64,000 nt of DNA from Amycolatopsis sp. 2-15 (lineage in GTDB: Bacteria > Actinomycetota > Actinomycetes > Mycobacteriales > Pseudonocardiaceae), in assembly GCF_030285625.1 (NCBI RefSeq), contig NZ_CP127294.1, positions 5,984,001 to 6,048,000 of the forward strand, written 5' to 3'. Below, piece by piece: positions 1-8,029 of this stretch; within the stretch, counting starts at the first letter, position 1, and every line of letters starts with the position of its first letter. Under the pieces are notes generated by a model. It was not told the origin of the DNA, ran no database searches, and saw nothing but the letters and a program-made list of their open reading frames with translations. The position numbers were made by a program, and so were the translations under genes.

Positions 1-1097
1 CCGATGACTCCCGTGGCGCCCCGCTTCACCCAACCGGCGACGTATTCACCCGGGAGCGGCGCACCCGTGCCGTCGACGATCCGACCGGCATCGTTGGGTA
101 TCACCCCGGCGTCGTCGTCGAACGGCACGCCCGGGAGGGCGGCGCTGCGGTAGCCGACGGCCCGTACGACCAGCTGCACCGGAATCGTCTCGAATTCCCC
201 GGTACCCGCGGCGGCTCCGGACCCGTCGACGGTGAGCCGCTCCAGGCGCAGGGCTTCGACGCGGGTGCGCCCGATGATCTCGACCGGTTTCCGGAAGAAG
301 CGAAACTGCACCTTGCGCGCGTTCGCCCGTGGTGGCTGGGTACTCCATTTCTGCAGGACGTCGAGGTTGGCTCGGGCTCGGCGGTCCAGACCCGGTTCAT
401 CGGCGCCCGCCAGATCGGCGGGGCGGACGACGCGGTCGATCTCGGTGACCACGTCGAGCTCGCGGAGTTCCTTGCTGGCGAACTTCGCGTGCTCGGGACC
501 GCGACGACCGATGACGTGCACCTCGCGGGCCCGGTTCTCACCCAGCCGGGCGAGCACGGGCACCGGGACGTCGGTGCGGGCGAGGTGTTCGCAGGGCCTG
601 ACCAGGATCCGGCTGACGTCCAGCGCGACGTTTCCCGCACCGATCACGGCCACCGATTCGCCGTCGAGCGAGTGTCCGCGTTCGAAGTCGGGATGGCCGT
701 TGTACCAGGAGACGAACTCGGTGGCCGAGATGCTCCCGAGCAGGTCCTCTCCCGGGATGCCCAGGCGGCGGTCGATCTGCGCACCCGTCGTGTAGACCAC
801 GGCGTCGTAGCACTCGAGCAGATCTTCACGAAGAACGTCTCGGCCGAACTCGATTGCGCCGATGAACCGGATCCGCGGGTGCTCCAGGATCCCTTGGAGT
901 GTGTGGATGACCGACTTGATGGTGGGATGGTCGGGTGCGACCCCGTAGCGAACCAGCCCGTACGGAGTGGGCAGTCTCTCGATCAGGTCGACATCGACGG
1001 CGACGTCGGCCTGGCCCACGAGTGCATCGGCGGCGAAGAGGCCGGCCGGTCCTGCACCGACAACCGCCACGCGGACCGGGCGGGTACTCGCAGTCAT
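1..1097 (-). CDS. fprA: Ferredoxin-NADP+ reductase, FprA type (3' end beyond window)
   Basis: Cytosolic flavoprotein that passes electrons from NADPH to ferredoxin. Read on the minus strand from an ATG at 1097, the frame stays open to the window edge, so the last part is missing (365 codons seen; the family is usually about 450). A dinucleotide-binding motif VGAGPAGLFAA lies at residues 13-23, then the family motif PTPYGLVRYGVAPDH (43-57), and a second, NADP-binding Rossmann motif VIGAGNVALDVSRIL at 151-165. A GTGAGAA stretch before the ATG could be a weak ribosome site. The regulon operator lies 220 bp upstream and overlaps a minus-strand promoter. The obvious partner in the window is the Rieske ferredoxin at 32091. 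Identification is firm; the redox partner is inferred. Confidence 0.9.
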   Translation of the reverse strand, partial: MTASTRPVRVAVVGAGPAGLFAADALVGQADVAVDVDLIERLPTPYGLVRYGVAPDHPTIKSVIHTLQGILEHPRIRFIGAIEFGRDVLREDLLECYDAVVYTTGAQIDRRLGIPGEDLLGSISATEFVSWYNGHPDFERGHSLDGESVAVIGAGNVALDVSRILVRPCEHLARTDVPVPVLARLGENRAREVHVIGRRGPEHAKFASKELRELDVVTEIDRVVRPADLAGADEPGLDRRARANLDVLQKWSTQPPRANARKVQFRFFRKPVEIIGRTRVEALRLERLTVDGSGAAAGTGEFETIPVQLVVRAVGYRSAALPGVPFDDDAGVIPNDAGRIVDGTGAPLPGEYVAGWVKRGATGVI

Positions 1098-1293
1098 TCG
1101 ATTCTCACTTTGCTGTCTGGGTTTCGTTCTCGACCGCGAACTCGTACGAGGCTTCGATTTCGCCGATCCGCCGAGGGGACGTGGTCGGCGTGGCGGATTT
1201 CGAGCCAGCCGCCACACCACGATCGACGCCGGGCTCGGTCGCCGGCGTCCGCTCGCCCGAGAGAAAGTGTTCATTCCGATCGAACACCACCTG

Positions 1294-1322
1294 AGCGTAT
1301 TTGTGCGATCCGACTCTGTCAA
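1294..1322 (-). promoter_or_regulatory. Promoter of the ferredoxin reductase gene
   Basis: On the minus strand TTGACA (1322-1317) is followed after 17 bases by TACGCT (1299-1294), a fair TAnnnT-type -10 box. The -35 box is one arm of the operator at 1317-1336, so a bound repressor would occlude it. The predicted leader is about 190 nt, which is long. Confidence 0.45.
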
Positions 1323-1336
1323 CCTGAGTGTTGACA
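1317..1336. promoter_or_regulatory. Regulon operator site 1
   Basis: TGTCAAC CTGAGT GTTGACA: perfect 7-bp inverted arms with a 6-bp spacer. It is the best-conserved form of the repeat shared by promoters across 1.3-30.6 kb. It lies upstream of the ferredoxin reductase gene. Confidence 0.8.
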
Positions 1337-1525
1337 AATTGTGAGTGTCCCCTGCCGAGTGTCGGACCGGGAATGAAGCCGCCGCCCCATTCAGTCGTGC
1401 AGCTGCATCCTGATGGTGATCGGCTGTCGCAGGTCAGCGCCGTCCGATCGAGGATTCCTCCTTCTCGCCAGGAGAATCGGGAAGAGGCGGAGGTGGTTGC
1501 GGTCGGACCGCCTTGTGCGCCCGGG

Positions 1526-2291
1526 TCAGATTCCGCGCCAGACCGGGGAGCGCTTTTCGGCGAAGGCGCTGGCGCGTTCCTGTGCGTCTGCGGAGTCGAA
1601 GACGGTCGCGGTGATATGGGCTTGCCGGGCGAAGGCGTTGTCGTCGGTCCACGCGGTGCTTGCGGCGATGATCTGCTTGGTTGCGCGGACCGCGAGTGGT
1701 CCGTTCGCGGAGATCCGGGCCGCGAGTTCACGTGCGTCCTCGAGGGCATTGCCGGGATCGGCGAGCGTAGTGACGAGGCCGTGCTGATGGGCGAGTTCCG
1801 CGGTGACGGGGTCGCCGGTGAGGGCGATCTCCATGGCGAGCTGGTAAGGGATTCGGCTTGGGCAGGCGCAGGAGCCGACCGGCGGCGGCAACGAGGCCGC
1901 GCGTGACTTCGGGCAGCCCGAACTTGGCATCCCGCGCCGCCACGATGAGGTCGGCGCTGAGAGCGAGTTCGCAGCCGCCCGCCAGCGCCCAGCCTTCGAC
2001 GGCGGCGATCAGCGGCTTGGCCGGCGGTCGCTCGGTGAGGCCGCCGAATCCGCGGCCGGGAATCGTGGGCAGTTCGCCGCGGGTGAACGCCTTCAGGTCC
2101 ATGCCGGCGCAGAAGGTGCCGCCCGCGCCGGTCAGGATGGCGACCGTCAGGTCGGGGCGCGATTCGAATTCGTCGATTGCCGCGGCGATCCCCTCGGCGA
2201 CCGAGCGGTCGACGGCGTTGCGGGCCTCGGGCCGGTTGATGGTGATCTGGGCGATCCCGTCCGTGAAATCCGTCAGGACACTGTCACTCAT
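1526..2291 (-). pseudogene. Enoyl-CoA hydratase/isomerase with one frameshift
   Basis: Crotonase-family enzyme for hydration of 2-enoyl-CoA in beta-oxidation. The ATG at 2291 opens MSDSVLTDFTDGIAQITINR, with the oxyanion-hole segments GGTFCAGMDLKAF and GWALAGGCELALSADL; the two usual catalytic glutamates are present (GGCELAL and GLPEV). Near 1856 the frame changes: LLRLPK is followed, after one extra base, by RIPYQLAMEIALTGDP in the next frame and runs to a normal C-terminus at 1526. Read across the shift, the product would be about 254 aa, a normal length. It is last in the thiolase - acyl-CoA dehydrogenase - hydratase run, after a 176-bp gap that shows nothing else. Either a recent inactivating indel or a sequencing error; everything else about the gene looks healthy. 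Confidence 0.85.
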
Positions 2292-2467
2292 GGCTGCATC
2301 TCTTTCATGTCTTCGCGATCGTGTGACGTACCGCGGCCAGCGCGGACAGGTCGCGCGCGGCCGAGCGCCGGAGAGGTGTGGGCACCCATTCCGAAACGGT
2401 GCGATTCCTTCGACGTGGGACTGGTTGTCGAGCAAGGCGGCGCATCGCCCGATGCAGGGGAAGAGCG

Positions 2468-3628
2468 TCAGCTGCTCAGTGATGCGGCGATGTCGCGGCC
2501 GATGATCTCCTTCATGATCTCGGTGGTGCCCCCGTAGATGGTCTGGATGCGCGAGTCGATGAAGGCGCGCGCGACGGGGTATTCGAGCATGTAGCCGTAG
2601 CCGCCGTGCAGCTGCACGCACCGGTCGACGACTCGTTTCTGCAGTTCGGTGGCCCACCACTTCGCCTTGGCCGCGTCGACCGCGGTCAGGGTTCCGGCAT
2701 TGAGCGCGAGCACGGCGTTGTCGAGGTAGGCACGGGTCACGTCGAGTTCGGTGGTGATCTCGGCGAGGGTGAAACGGGTGTTCTGGAAGTCTCCGATCGG
2801 TTTGCCGAAGGCCGTGCGCTCGAAGCAGTACCGGGTGGTGTCGTCGAAAACGGCCTGCGCACTGGAGATCGCGCTCGCCGCGATCGACATCCGTTCGCGG
2901 GGGAGGCGATCCATCAGGTGCACGAAGCCGCCGCCCTCGGTGCCCACCAGATTGGATCCCGGTACCCGGACATCACTGAAGTACAGTTCGGCGGTGTCCT
3001 GGGCGTGCAGCCCGACCTTGTCCAGCTTGCGACCTCGGGTGAACCCCGGAGTCCCGGTCTCGACGACGATCAGGCTGAACCCCTTCGAGCCCGCGCCGGG
3101 GTTCGTGCGGGCGACGACAATGACGAAGTCGGCGTTGACGCCACTGGTGATGAAGGTCTTCTGCCCGTTGATCACCCACTCGTCGCCGTCGCGCACGGCC
3201 GTGGTCCGCACGCCGCGCAGGTCGCTGCCGGCGCCTGGCTCGGTCATGGCTATGGCGCCGATCAGCTCCCCGGCCGCCATACCGGGAAGCCAGCGGTTGG
3301 TCTGCTCGGACGTGCCCAGGTCGGCTATGTAGGGCATCACGATGTCGTCCTGCAGCGCGAAGCTCGAGTTGAGCGAGTTCGCGCCGGCGCGGGCCAGTTC
3401 CTCGGTGACGACGAGGCGGTACCGGAAGTCCGGCTGCCCGGCGCCGCCGAACTCTTCCGGGACGCCGAGGCCGATGACCCCCTGCTCGCCCGCGGCGTGC
3501 CACACGTCGCGGGCGATGAGCCGGTCGGTGTCCCAGCGCTGTAGGTTCGGCGCGACCTCACGGGTCACGAACTCCCGGACCATCGCACGGTAGGTGTCGT
3601 GGTCCGGGCTGAACAGCTCACGTCGCAC
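2468..3628 (-). CDS. Acyl-CoA dehydrogenase
   Basis: FAD flavoenzyme introducing a 2,3-double bond into an acyl-CoA. 386 aa from a GTG at 3628 with an AGGAG site six bases upstream; a longer frame to 3685 would run into the thiolase gene, so the shorter start is chosen. Signature GAIAMTEPGAGSDLRG in the first half, RMSIAASAISSAQAVFD in the middle and the C-terminal QLHGGYGYMLEYPVAR and YGGTTEIMKEIIGRDIA segments, all typical of the family. It begins 8 bp after the thiolase stop codon, so the two are co-transcribed. Substrate class is not evident from sequence. Confidence 0.93.
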   Translation of the reverse strand: MRRELFSPDHDTYRAMVREFVTREVAPNLQRWDTDRLIARDVWHAAGEQGVIGLGVPEEFGGAGQPDFRYRLVVTEELARAGANSLNSSFALQDDIVMPYIADLGTSEQTNRWLPGMAAGELIGAIAMTEPGAGSDLRGVRTTAVRDGDEWVINGQKTFITSGVNADFVIVVARTNPGAGSKGFSLIVVETGTPGFTRGRKLDKVGLHAQDTAELYFSDVRVPGSNLVGTEGGGFVHLMDRLPRERMSIAASAISSAQAVFDDTTRYCFERTAFGKPIGDFQNTRFTLAEITTELDVTRAYLDNAVLALNAGTLTAVDAAKAKWWATELQKRVVDRCVQLHGGYGYMLEYPVARAFIDSRIQTIYGGTTEIMKEIIGRDIAASLSS

Positions 3629-3636
3629 AACGACTC

Positions 3637-4815
3637 CTAGATGCGTTCGATGATGGTGGCGTTGGCCATGCCGCCGCCCTCGCACATGGTCTGCAGGCCG
3701 TACCGGCCGCCGGTGGCTTCGAGGTGGTTGAGCAGGGTGGTCAGCAACCGGGTGCCGGAGGCGCCGAGCGGGTGGCCCAGTGCGATCGCCCCGCCGCGCG
3801 GGTTCAGGCGCTCGGGGTCGGCGCCGAATTCGTACTGCCAGACCAGCGGGACGGGGGCGAAGGCTTCATTGACCTCGTAGGCATCGATCCCGTCCAGTGA
3901 CAGACCGGAGCGGGCGAGAACCTTCTGAGTGGCCGGGATGACGCCGGTGAGCATGAGCAGCGGGTCGCTGCCGGTGACCGCGAAGCTGTGGAAGCGGGCC
4001 CGCGGACGCAGGTTCAGCGCGGCTGCCGCGTCCTCGTTCATGATCAGAACAGCGGAGGCGCCGTCGGTCAGCGGGGAGGAGTTGCCGGGGGTGATCTTCC
4101 AGTCGATCTCGGGGAAGCGCGCACCCGAATCGGCGTCCTGGAAGGCCGGTTTCAGCCCGGCGAGGCCGTCGACGGTGGTGGTGGCCCGGACGGTCTCATC
4201 CGTGGTGGCGGTGACATTCTCGGCGGTGATCGGCACGATCTCGTTGTCGAACCCGCCCGCCGCCGCCGTTGCGGCGGCGCGGGTGTGCGAACGGGCGGAG
4301 AACTCGTCCAGCGCGGCGCGGTCCAGTTTCCACCGGCCGGCGATGATTTCCGCTGCGACGCCCTGGTTGACCAGCCCCTCGGGGTAGCGGGCAGCCACGC
4401 CCGGTCCGAATGCGTCCGCGCCCAGCGTCGCGGTTCCCATCGGCACGCGGCTCATCGACTCGACGCCGCAGGCGATGACGATGTCGTAGGCGCCGGCGAT
4501 GACGCCCTGGGCGGCGAAGTGCGCGGCCTGCTGGCTTGACCCGCACTGCCTGTCGATCGTGGTGGCCGGAATCGATTCGGGTAACCCGGCGCCCAGCACC
4601 GCGTTGCGCCCGATGTTCATCGCCTGCTCACCGGCCTGCCCCACGCAGCCCACGATCACGTCGTCGATCAGGACGGGGTCCAGCCCGTTGCGTTCGACCA
4701 ATGCGCGTAACACCCCGGACAGCAAGTCGGTGGGGTGCAAGCCGGAAAGCTGGCCGCCCGGCTTTCCCTTGCCCGATGGGGTGCGCACGGCATCCACGAT
4801 CACCGCGTTGGTCAT
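3637..4815 (-). CDS. Acetyl-CoA acetyltransferase (thiolase)
   Basis: Thiolytic cleavage of 3-ketoacyl-CoA (or the reverse condensation). 392 aa, full family length. The nucleophilic cysteine is C91 in TIDRQCGSSQQA; the second active-site cysteine is in MCEGGGMANA near the end, and the histidine is in GHPLGASGTR. The start ATG at 4815 has a GGAGGAAT ribosome site. It heads the operon with the acyl-CoA dehydrogenase and, more loosely, the enoyl-CoA hydratase. The promoter carries a different palindrome (4860-4871) from the rest of the region, suggesting separate control of this beta-oxidation block. Confidence 0.95.
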   Translation of the reverse strand: MTNAVIVDAVRTPSGKGKPGGQLSGLHPTDLLSGVLRALVERNGLDPVLIDDVIVGCVGQAGEQAMNIGRNAVLGAGLPESIPATTIDRQCGSSQQAAHFAAQGVIAGAYDIVIACGVESMSRVPMGTATLGADAFGPGVAARYPEGLVNQGVAAEIIAGRWKLDRAALDEFSARSHTRAAATAAAGGFDNEIVPITAENVTATTDETVRATTTVDGLAGLKPAFQDADSGARFPEIDWKITPGNSSPLTDGASAVLIMNEDAAAALNLRPRARFHSFAVTGSDPLLMLTGVIPATQKVLARSGLSLDGIDAYEVNEAFAPVPLVWQYEFGADPERLNPRGGAIALGHPLGASGTRLLTTLLNHLEATGGRYGLQTMCEGGGMANATIIERI

Positions 4816-4859
4816 GGTCCATTCCTCCCTGGATGTGGTCGTCGGTGTCCACGTCGCTT

Positions 4860-4871
4860 TAACGATCGTTA
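4860..4871. promoter_or_regulatory. TAACGATCGTTA operator-like palindrome
   Basis: Perfect 12-bp palindrome 45 bp upstream of the thiolase start, followed by a related half (AACTCGTT). Palindromes of this kind are typical TetR-family operators. The sequence is unrelated to the TGTCAAC/GTTGACA sites. Confidence 0.55.
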
Positions 4872-4997
4872 GATAACTCGTTGGCTGTCAAGGGTTCCAC
4901 TGACTGCGAGCGGGTGGCTGAGGCCTGGATCACGCGAATCCCGTCCCCGATCGTCGAAACGGCTCAGTGCCCGCGGTGCGCCGCCGACGCCAGGAGG

Positions 4998-5060
4998 AAC
5001 CGGTTTCACGAGCGTGGTTTCCACTCCACCGCGGTGCGAGAAATCGTCCGCCGCGGTGCG
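4998..5060 (+). pseudogene. Possible TetR helix-turn-helix remnant
   Basis: In one plus frame the peptide RFHERGFHSTAVREIVRRGA resembles the TetR DNA-binding segment (F-ERGF--T-VREI---AG). No plausible start or remaining regulator body surrounds it. It sits divergently from the thiolase operon beside the palindrome at 4860, where a local TetR repressor would be expected. It may be a decayed regulator or chance resemblance; the rest of 4872-5269 shows nothing recognisable. Confidence 0.3.
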
Positions 5061-5269
5061 AGACATGGCGATGGTCGATGCGCAGGCGCTGGGTTTGCGA
5101 GGAGGATTCGTCGGCCCCGGAAATCCGCGAAAGCAAGCCCGAACGATCGTGGATCACGCGGGTTCGACGCGGCGGGGCGCGACCTTGTCGGCGGCAGACC
5201 GTGCTCACCGAGCGTCAACACTGGTTGTCCGCAACGCGTTGATCTCGACCTGACAGGCCTCTCGCGTCG

Positions 5270-5289
5270 TATCAACACGATGGTTGACA
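5270..5289. promoter_or_regulatory. Regulon operator site 2
   Basis: TATCAAC ACGATG GTTGACA, one mismatch from the perfect repeat. It lies 70 bp upstream of the LLM gene at 5360. Its right arm contains TTGACA (5284-5289), a -35-like hexamer, with a weak CAGGCT 17 bases downstream. Confidence 0.7.
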
Positions 5290-5359
5290 GAGGATGATCC
5301 GACGGGCAGGCTGTGATGGTCCTTGACCCGCGGTGATGACGCATCGCTTCGAATTGAAC

Positions 5360-6454
5360 ATGGAGATCTACGTGGAATTCGGACTCCTCTACGAATGGCA
5401 GATGCCCGTCGGGATCTCGCGGGAGGATGAATCGACGGCGTTCCTGCAGATGCAGGAACAAATCAAGTTTGCCGAGTCGGTGGGCTTCAAGTCGCTCTGG
5501 TCGGTCGAGCACCACTTCCTCGAGTCGTTCTCCCACGCATCCGCCCCCGAAGTCCTGCTGAGCTGGGCCGCAGCCAACACCACCACGATGCGCATCGGCC
5601 ATGGCGTGCGTCTGCTGCCTTACCCGTACAACCACCCGATCCGGGCGGCTGAGCAGGCCGCGACGCTGGACCTGCTTTCGCAAGGCCGGCTCGAGTTCGG
5701 CAGCGGTCGGTCCGCCACCGCCGCGGAGCTCGGCGGCTTCGGGATTGATCCATCCGAGACGCGCGAGATGTGGCGTGAGTCCCTGGAACTCATCATCAAG
5801 GCGTGGACCAACCACACCGTGGAGCATGAAGGCAAGTACTTCAATCAGGTGCCGCGGCCGATGGTGCCCAAGCCGCTGCAGGACCCGCACCCGCCTCTGT
5901 GGATGTCCTGCACCAGCCCCGAATCCCACGAGGTGGCCGGCGCACTGGGCCTGGGACTGCTGTCGTTCACCCTCGCTTTGGACTTCAGGGAGGTCGGCGA
6001 CCGCATCGCCAAGTACCGCGAGCGGATCAAGACCGCCGACCCGATCGGCAAGTTCGTCAACAACCAGACTGCTGTTTTCACGATGGCGCACTGCGCCGAG
6101 ACGAACGAGCTGGCGCGGGAGCGGGCCGAAAAGGGCGTCATGCAATACCAGCACGACCAGATCGAGCTGCTCTGCTCGCTGCTGCCGGAGATCAAGGAAG
6201 GCAGCTCGTACGATTACTACGAGCGCTTCGTCGGGGTGGACTACGACAAGTTCACCTACGACCACTTGGAGCGCAAGGAAATGATCCTGGTCGGCGACCC
6301 GGAGCGGTGCATCCAGCTGGCGAAGAAGTACGAGACGATGGGCGTCGACCGGCTGCTGCTGTTCGTCCAGTACAAGGACATGCCGCACGAGCACACGATG
6401 GACGCGTTGCGCCTCTTCGGCAAGGAAGTCCTGCCGGCGTTCGGCCAGGCTTAG
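5360..6454 (+). CDS. LLM-class flavin-dependent oxidoreductase (bacterial luciferase-like monooxygenase)
   Basis: TIM-barrel flavin enzyme of the luciferase superfamily, most likely an FMNH2-dependent monooxygenase supplied by a reductase. 364 aa from the ATG at 5360 (MEIYVEFGLLYEWQMP); an ATG at 5333 in the same frame is possible but adds an atypical N-terminus. Typical elements are EQIKFAESVGFKSLWSVEHH near residue 35, GHGVRLLPYPYNHPIRAAEQ, the GRLEFGSGRSATAAEL loop and QDPHPPLWM. First gene of a two-gene unit with the acyl-CoA ligase 32 bp downstream, behind operator site 2. The substrate is unknown; luciferase-like enzymes include type II Baeyer-Villiger and terpene monooxygenases. Confidence 0.9.
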   Translation: MEIYVEFGLLYEWQMPVGISREDESTAFLQMQEQIKFAESVGFKSLWSVEHHFLESFSHASAPEVLLSWAAANTTTMRIGHGVRLLPYPYNHPIRAAEQAATLDLLSQGRLEFGSGRSATAAELGGFGIDPSETREMWRESLELIIKAWTNHTVEHEGKYFNQVPRPMVPKPLQDPHPPLWMSCTSPESHEVAGALGLGLLSFTLALDFREVGDRIAKYRERIKTADPIGKFVNNQTAVFTMAHCAETNELARERAEKGVMQYQHDQIELLCSLLPEIKEGSSYDYYERFVGVDYDKFTYDHLERKEMILVGDPERCIQLAKKYETMGVDRLLLFVQYKDMPHEHTMDALRLFGKEVLPAFGQA

Positions 6455-6486
6455 GAATCTCTCCCCGGGGCAAAGGGCGTACCTCG

Positions 6487-8028
6487 ATGTTCAATATCGC
6501 AAACATGCCGGAGATGTTCGCGGCGCGCAACACGACCCAGCCGGCGCTGATCGACCCGGTCTCGGGCGTCACCCGGACCTACGGCCAGCTCGCTGATCGC
6601 ACGGACCTGCTGGCTGGTTCTCTCTTCGAACTACTCGGGTTCAAGCGAGGCGGCCGCATCGCGGCCTTGTCGCGCAACTCCATCGAACTCGTCGAGCTCT
6701 ACATCGCGGCGGCACGGGTGGGGGCGCTGCTGTTTCCACTCAACTGGCGGTTCTCGCCGGCGCAGGTCGCCGAGGCACTGCTCGACGCGGCGCCGGCGGT
6801 CGTGTTCTACGAGGCTGAGTTCGCGGACGTCGTCGCTGAGATCCGCACCCAGGTGGACACGGTCTGGATCGAATGGTCCACCGGCAAGGACAGTGAGTAC
6901 GAAGAGCTGCTCGCGCGGGTGCGACCGCGGATCGCCGATGTCAGGCGGCGTCTCCCGGACCCGAAGTCCCTGCTGTTCGAACCGTACCTCGCGATCTCCA
7001 CCGGTGGTACGAGTGGCATCCCGAAGAGTGCCGTGCACTCGCAGTACAGCTACGGCGCTTGCACGCTCGACTACCTGGCCGGCACCCGGGTCGCCGAGGA
7101 CGACATCTACCTGATGCTGGGACAGCTGTTCCACGTCGTGGGCTACATGGCGTTCGCCTACCTGCTCTGCGGGCGCCCCGTGGTGGTCACGAATTTCCAG
7201 ACCGACGGGATGCTCGAGCTGATCCGGCAGGAGGGGGTTACCGCCTTCATGGCGATCGGGGCCATGCTGCCCCGGTTGGTCGCGGAGGCGGAGAAGGACG
7301 TCGACCCTCCCTCGACGGTCCGGATCGTCGAATACGGCGGTGCGCCCATGGGTGCCGACACGATCCGCAGGGCCGGAGAGCTGTTCAAGGCCGACCTGAT
7401 GCAGACGTGGGGGATGACGGAGTTCGGTCCCGGCACCTACCTGGGCCCCGAGGCGCACCGCCGCGCGCTGTCGGGGGAGAAACCGGAACTGTTCCGCTCG
7501 TGCGGAAACTCCGCGCTGCTGTCCACTTTGGCGGTCCTCGACCTGGAGACCGGCCGGCCCGTCCCCCGCGACGGCAAGACCATGGGCGAACTCTGCCACC
7601 GCGGTCCCAACAACATGATCGGCTACTGGAACAAGCCGGAAGAGACCGCCGGGCTCGTGAGAAACGGCTGGATCCACACCGGTGACGGCGTGACCTGGGA
7701 CGAGGAAGGCTTCTTCTACATAGTCGACCGTCTCAAGAGCCTGATCATCTCCGGGGGCGAGAACATCTTCCCCAGCGAGGTCGAGCGGTGCCTGGGCGAC
7801 CACCCGGAGATCGCCGAAGTCGCGGTGGTCGGCGCGCCGGACGAGCAGTGGGGCGAGGTCGTCAAGGCTTTCGTGGTCCGCGCGACCGGTTCGTCGCTCA
7901 CCGAGGACCAGGTGAGCCGGTACGTCGGCGAGACCCTCGCCTCGTACAAAAAGCCGCGCGTCGTCGAGTTCAAAGACGCGTTGCCGATGACCCCGACCGG
8001 CAAGGTCAACCGCAAGCTCCTGAAATGA
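6487..8028 (+). CDS. Acyl-CoA synthetase (AMP-dependent ligase)
   Basis: ATP-dependent thioesterification of a carboxylic acid with CoA through an acyl-adenylate. 513 aa from the ATG at 6487. The AMP-binding P-loop is the variant STGGTSGIPKSAVHS; downstream are TWGMTEFGPGTY, GWIHTGDGVTWDEEGFF, the hinge VDRLKSLIISGGENIFPSEVE and the C-terminal catalytic lysine segment PTGKVNRKLLK. A longer open frame begins upstream inside the LLM gene but is not a plausible start. It ends one base before the convergent second ligase. Its place behind the LLM gene suggests that it activates the oxygenated product or the starting acid. Confidence 0.92.
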   Translation: MFNIANMPEMFAARNTTQPALIDPVSGVTRTYGQLADRTDLLAGSLFELLGFKRGGRIAALSRNSIELVELYIAAARVGALLFPLNWRFSPAQVAEALLDAAPAVVFYEAEFADVVAEIRTQVDTVWIEWSTGKDSEYEELLARVRPRIADVRRRLPDPKSLLFEPYLAISTGGTSGIPKSAVHSQYSYGACTLDYLAGTRVAEDDIYLMLGQLFHVVGYMAFAYLLCGRPVVVTNFQTDGMLELIRQEGVTAFMAIGAMLPRLVAEAEKDVDPPSTVRIVEYGGAPMGADTIRRAGELFKADLMQTWGMTEFGPGTYLGPEAHRRALSGEKPELFRSCGNSALLSTLAVLDLETGRPVPRDGKTMGELCHRGPNNMIGYWNKPEETAGLVRNGWIHTGDGVTWDEEGFFYIVDRLKSLIISGGENIFPSEVERCLGDHPEIAEVAVVGAPDEQWGEVVKAFVVRATGSSLTEDQVSRYVGETLASYKKPRVVEFKDALPMTPTGKVNRKLLK

Positions 8029-8029
8029 C

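Noticed and set aside
5214..5229. GTCAACACTGGTTGTC as an extra operator
   Set aside because: Spacer is four bases and the right half lacks GTTGAC; placed 50 bp from a good site, so it may be a relic but is not counted.
5006..6394. 462-codon minus-strand open frame over the LLM gene
   Set aside because: It is the antisense shadow of a clear LLM gene; composition is histidine/valine/arginine-rich and matches no family. The same applies to other long antisense frames (for example 6631-7803, 17556-18629, 19121-20353, 33490-33908, 59413-60666).
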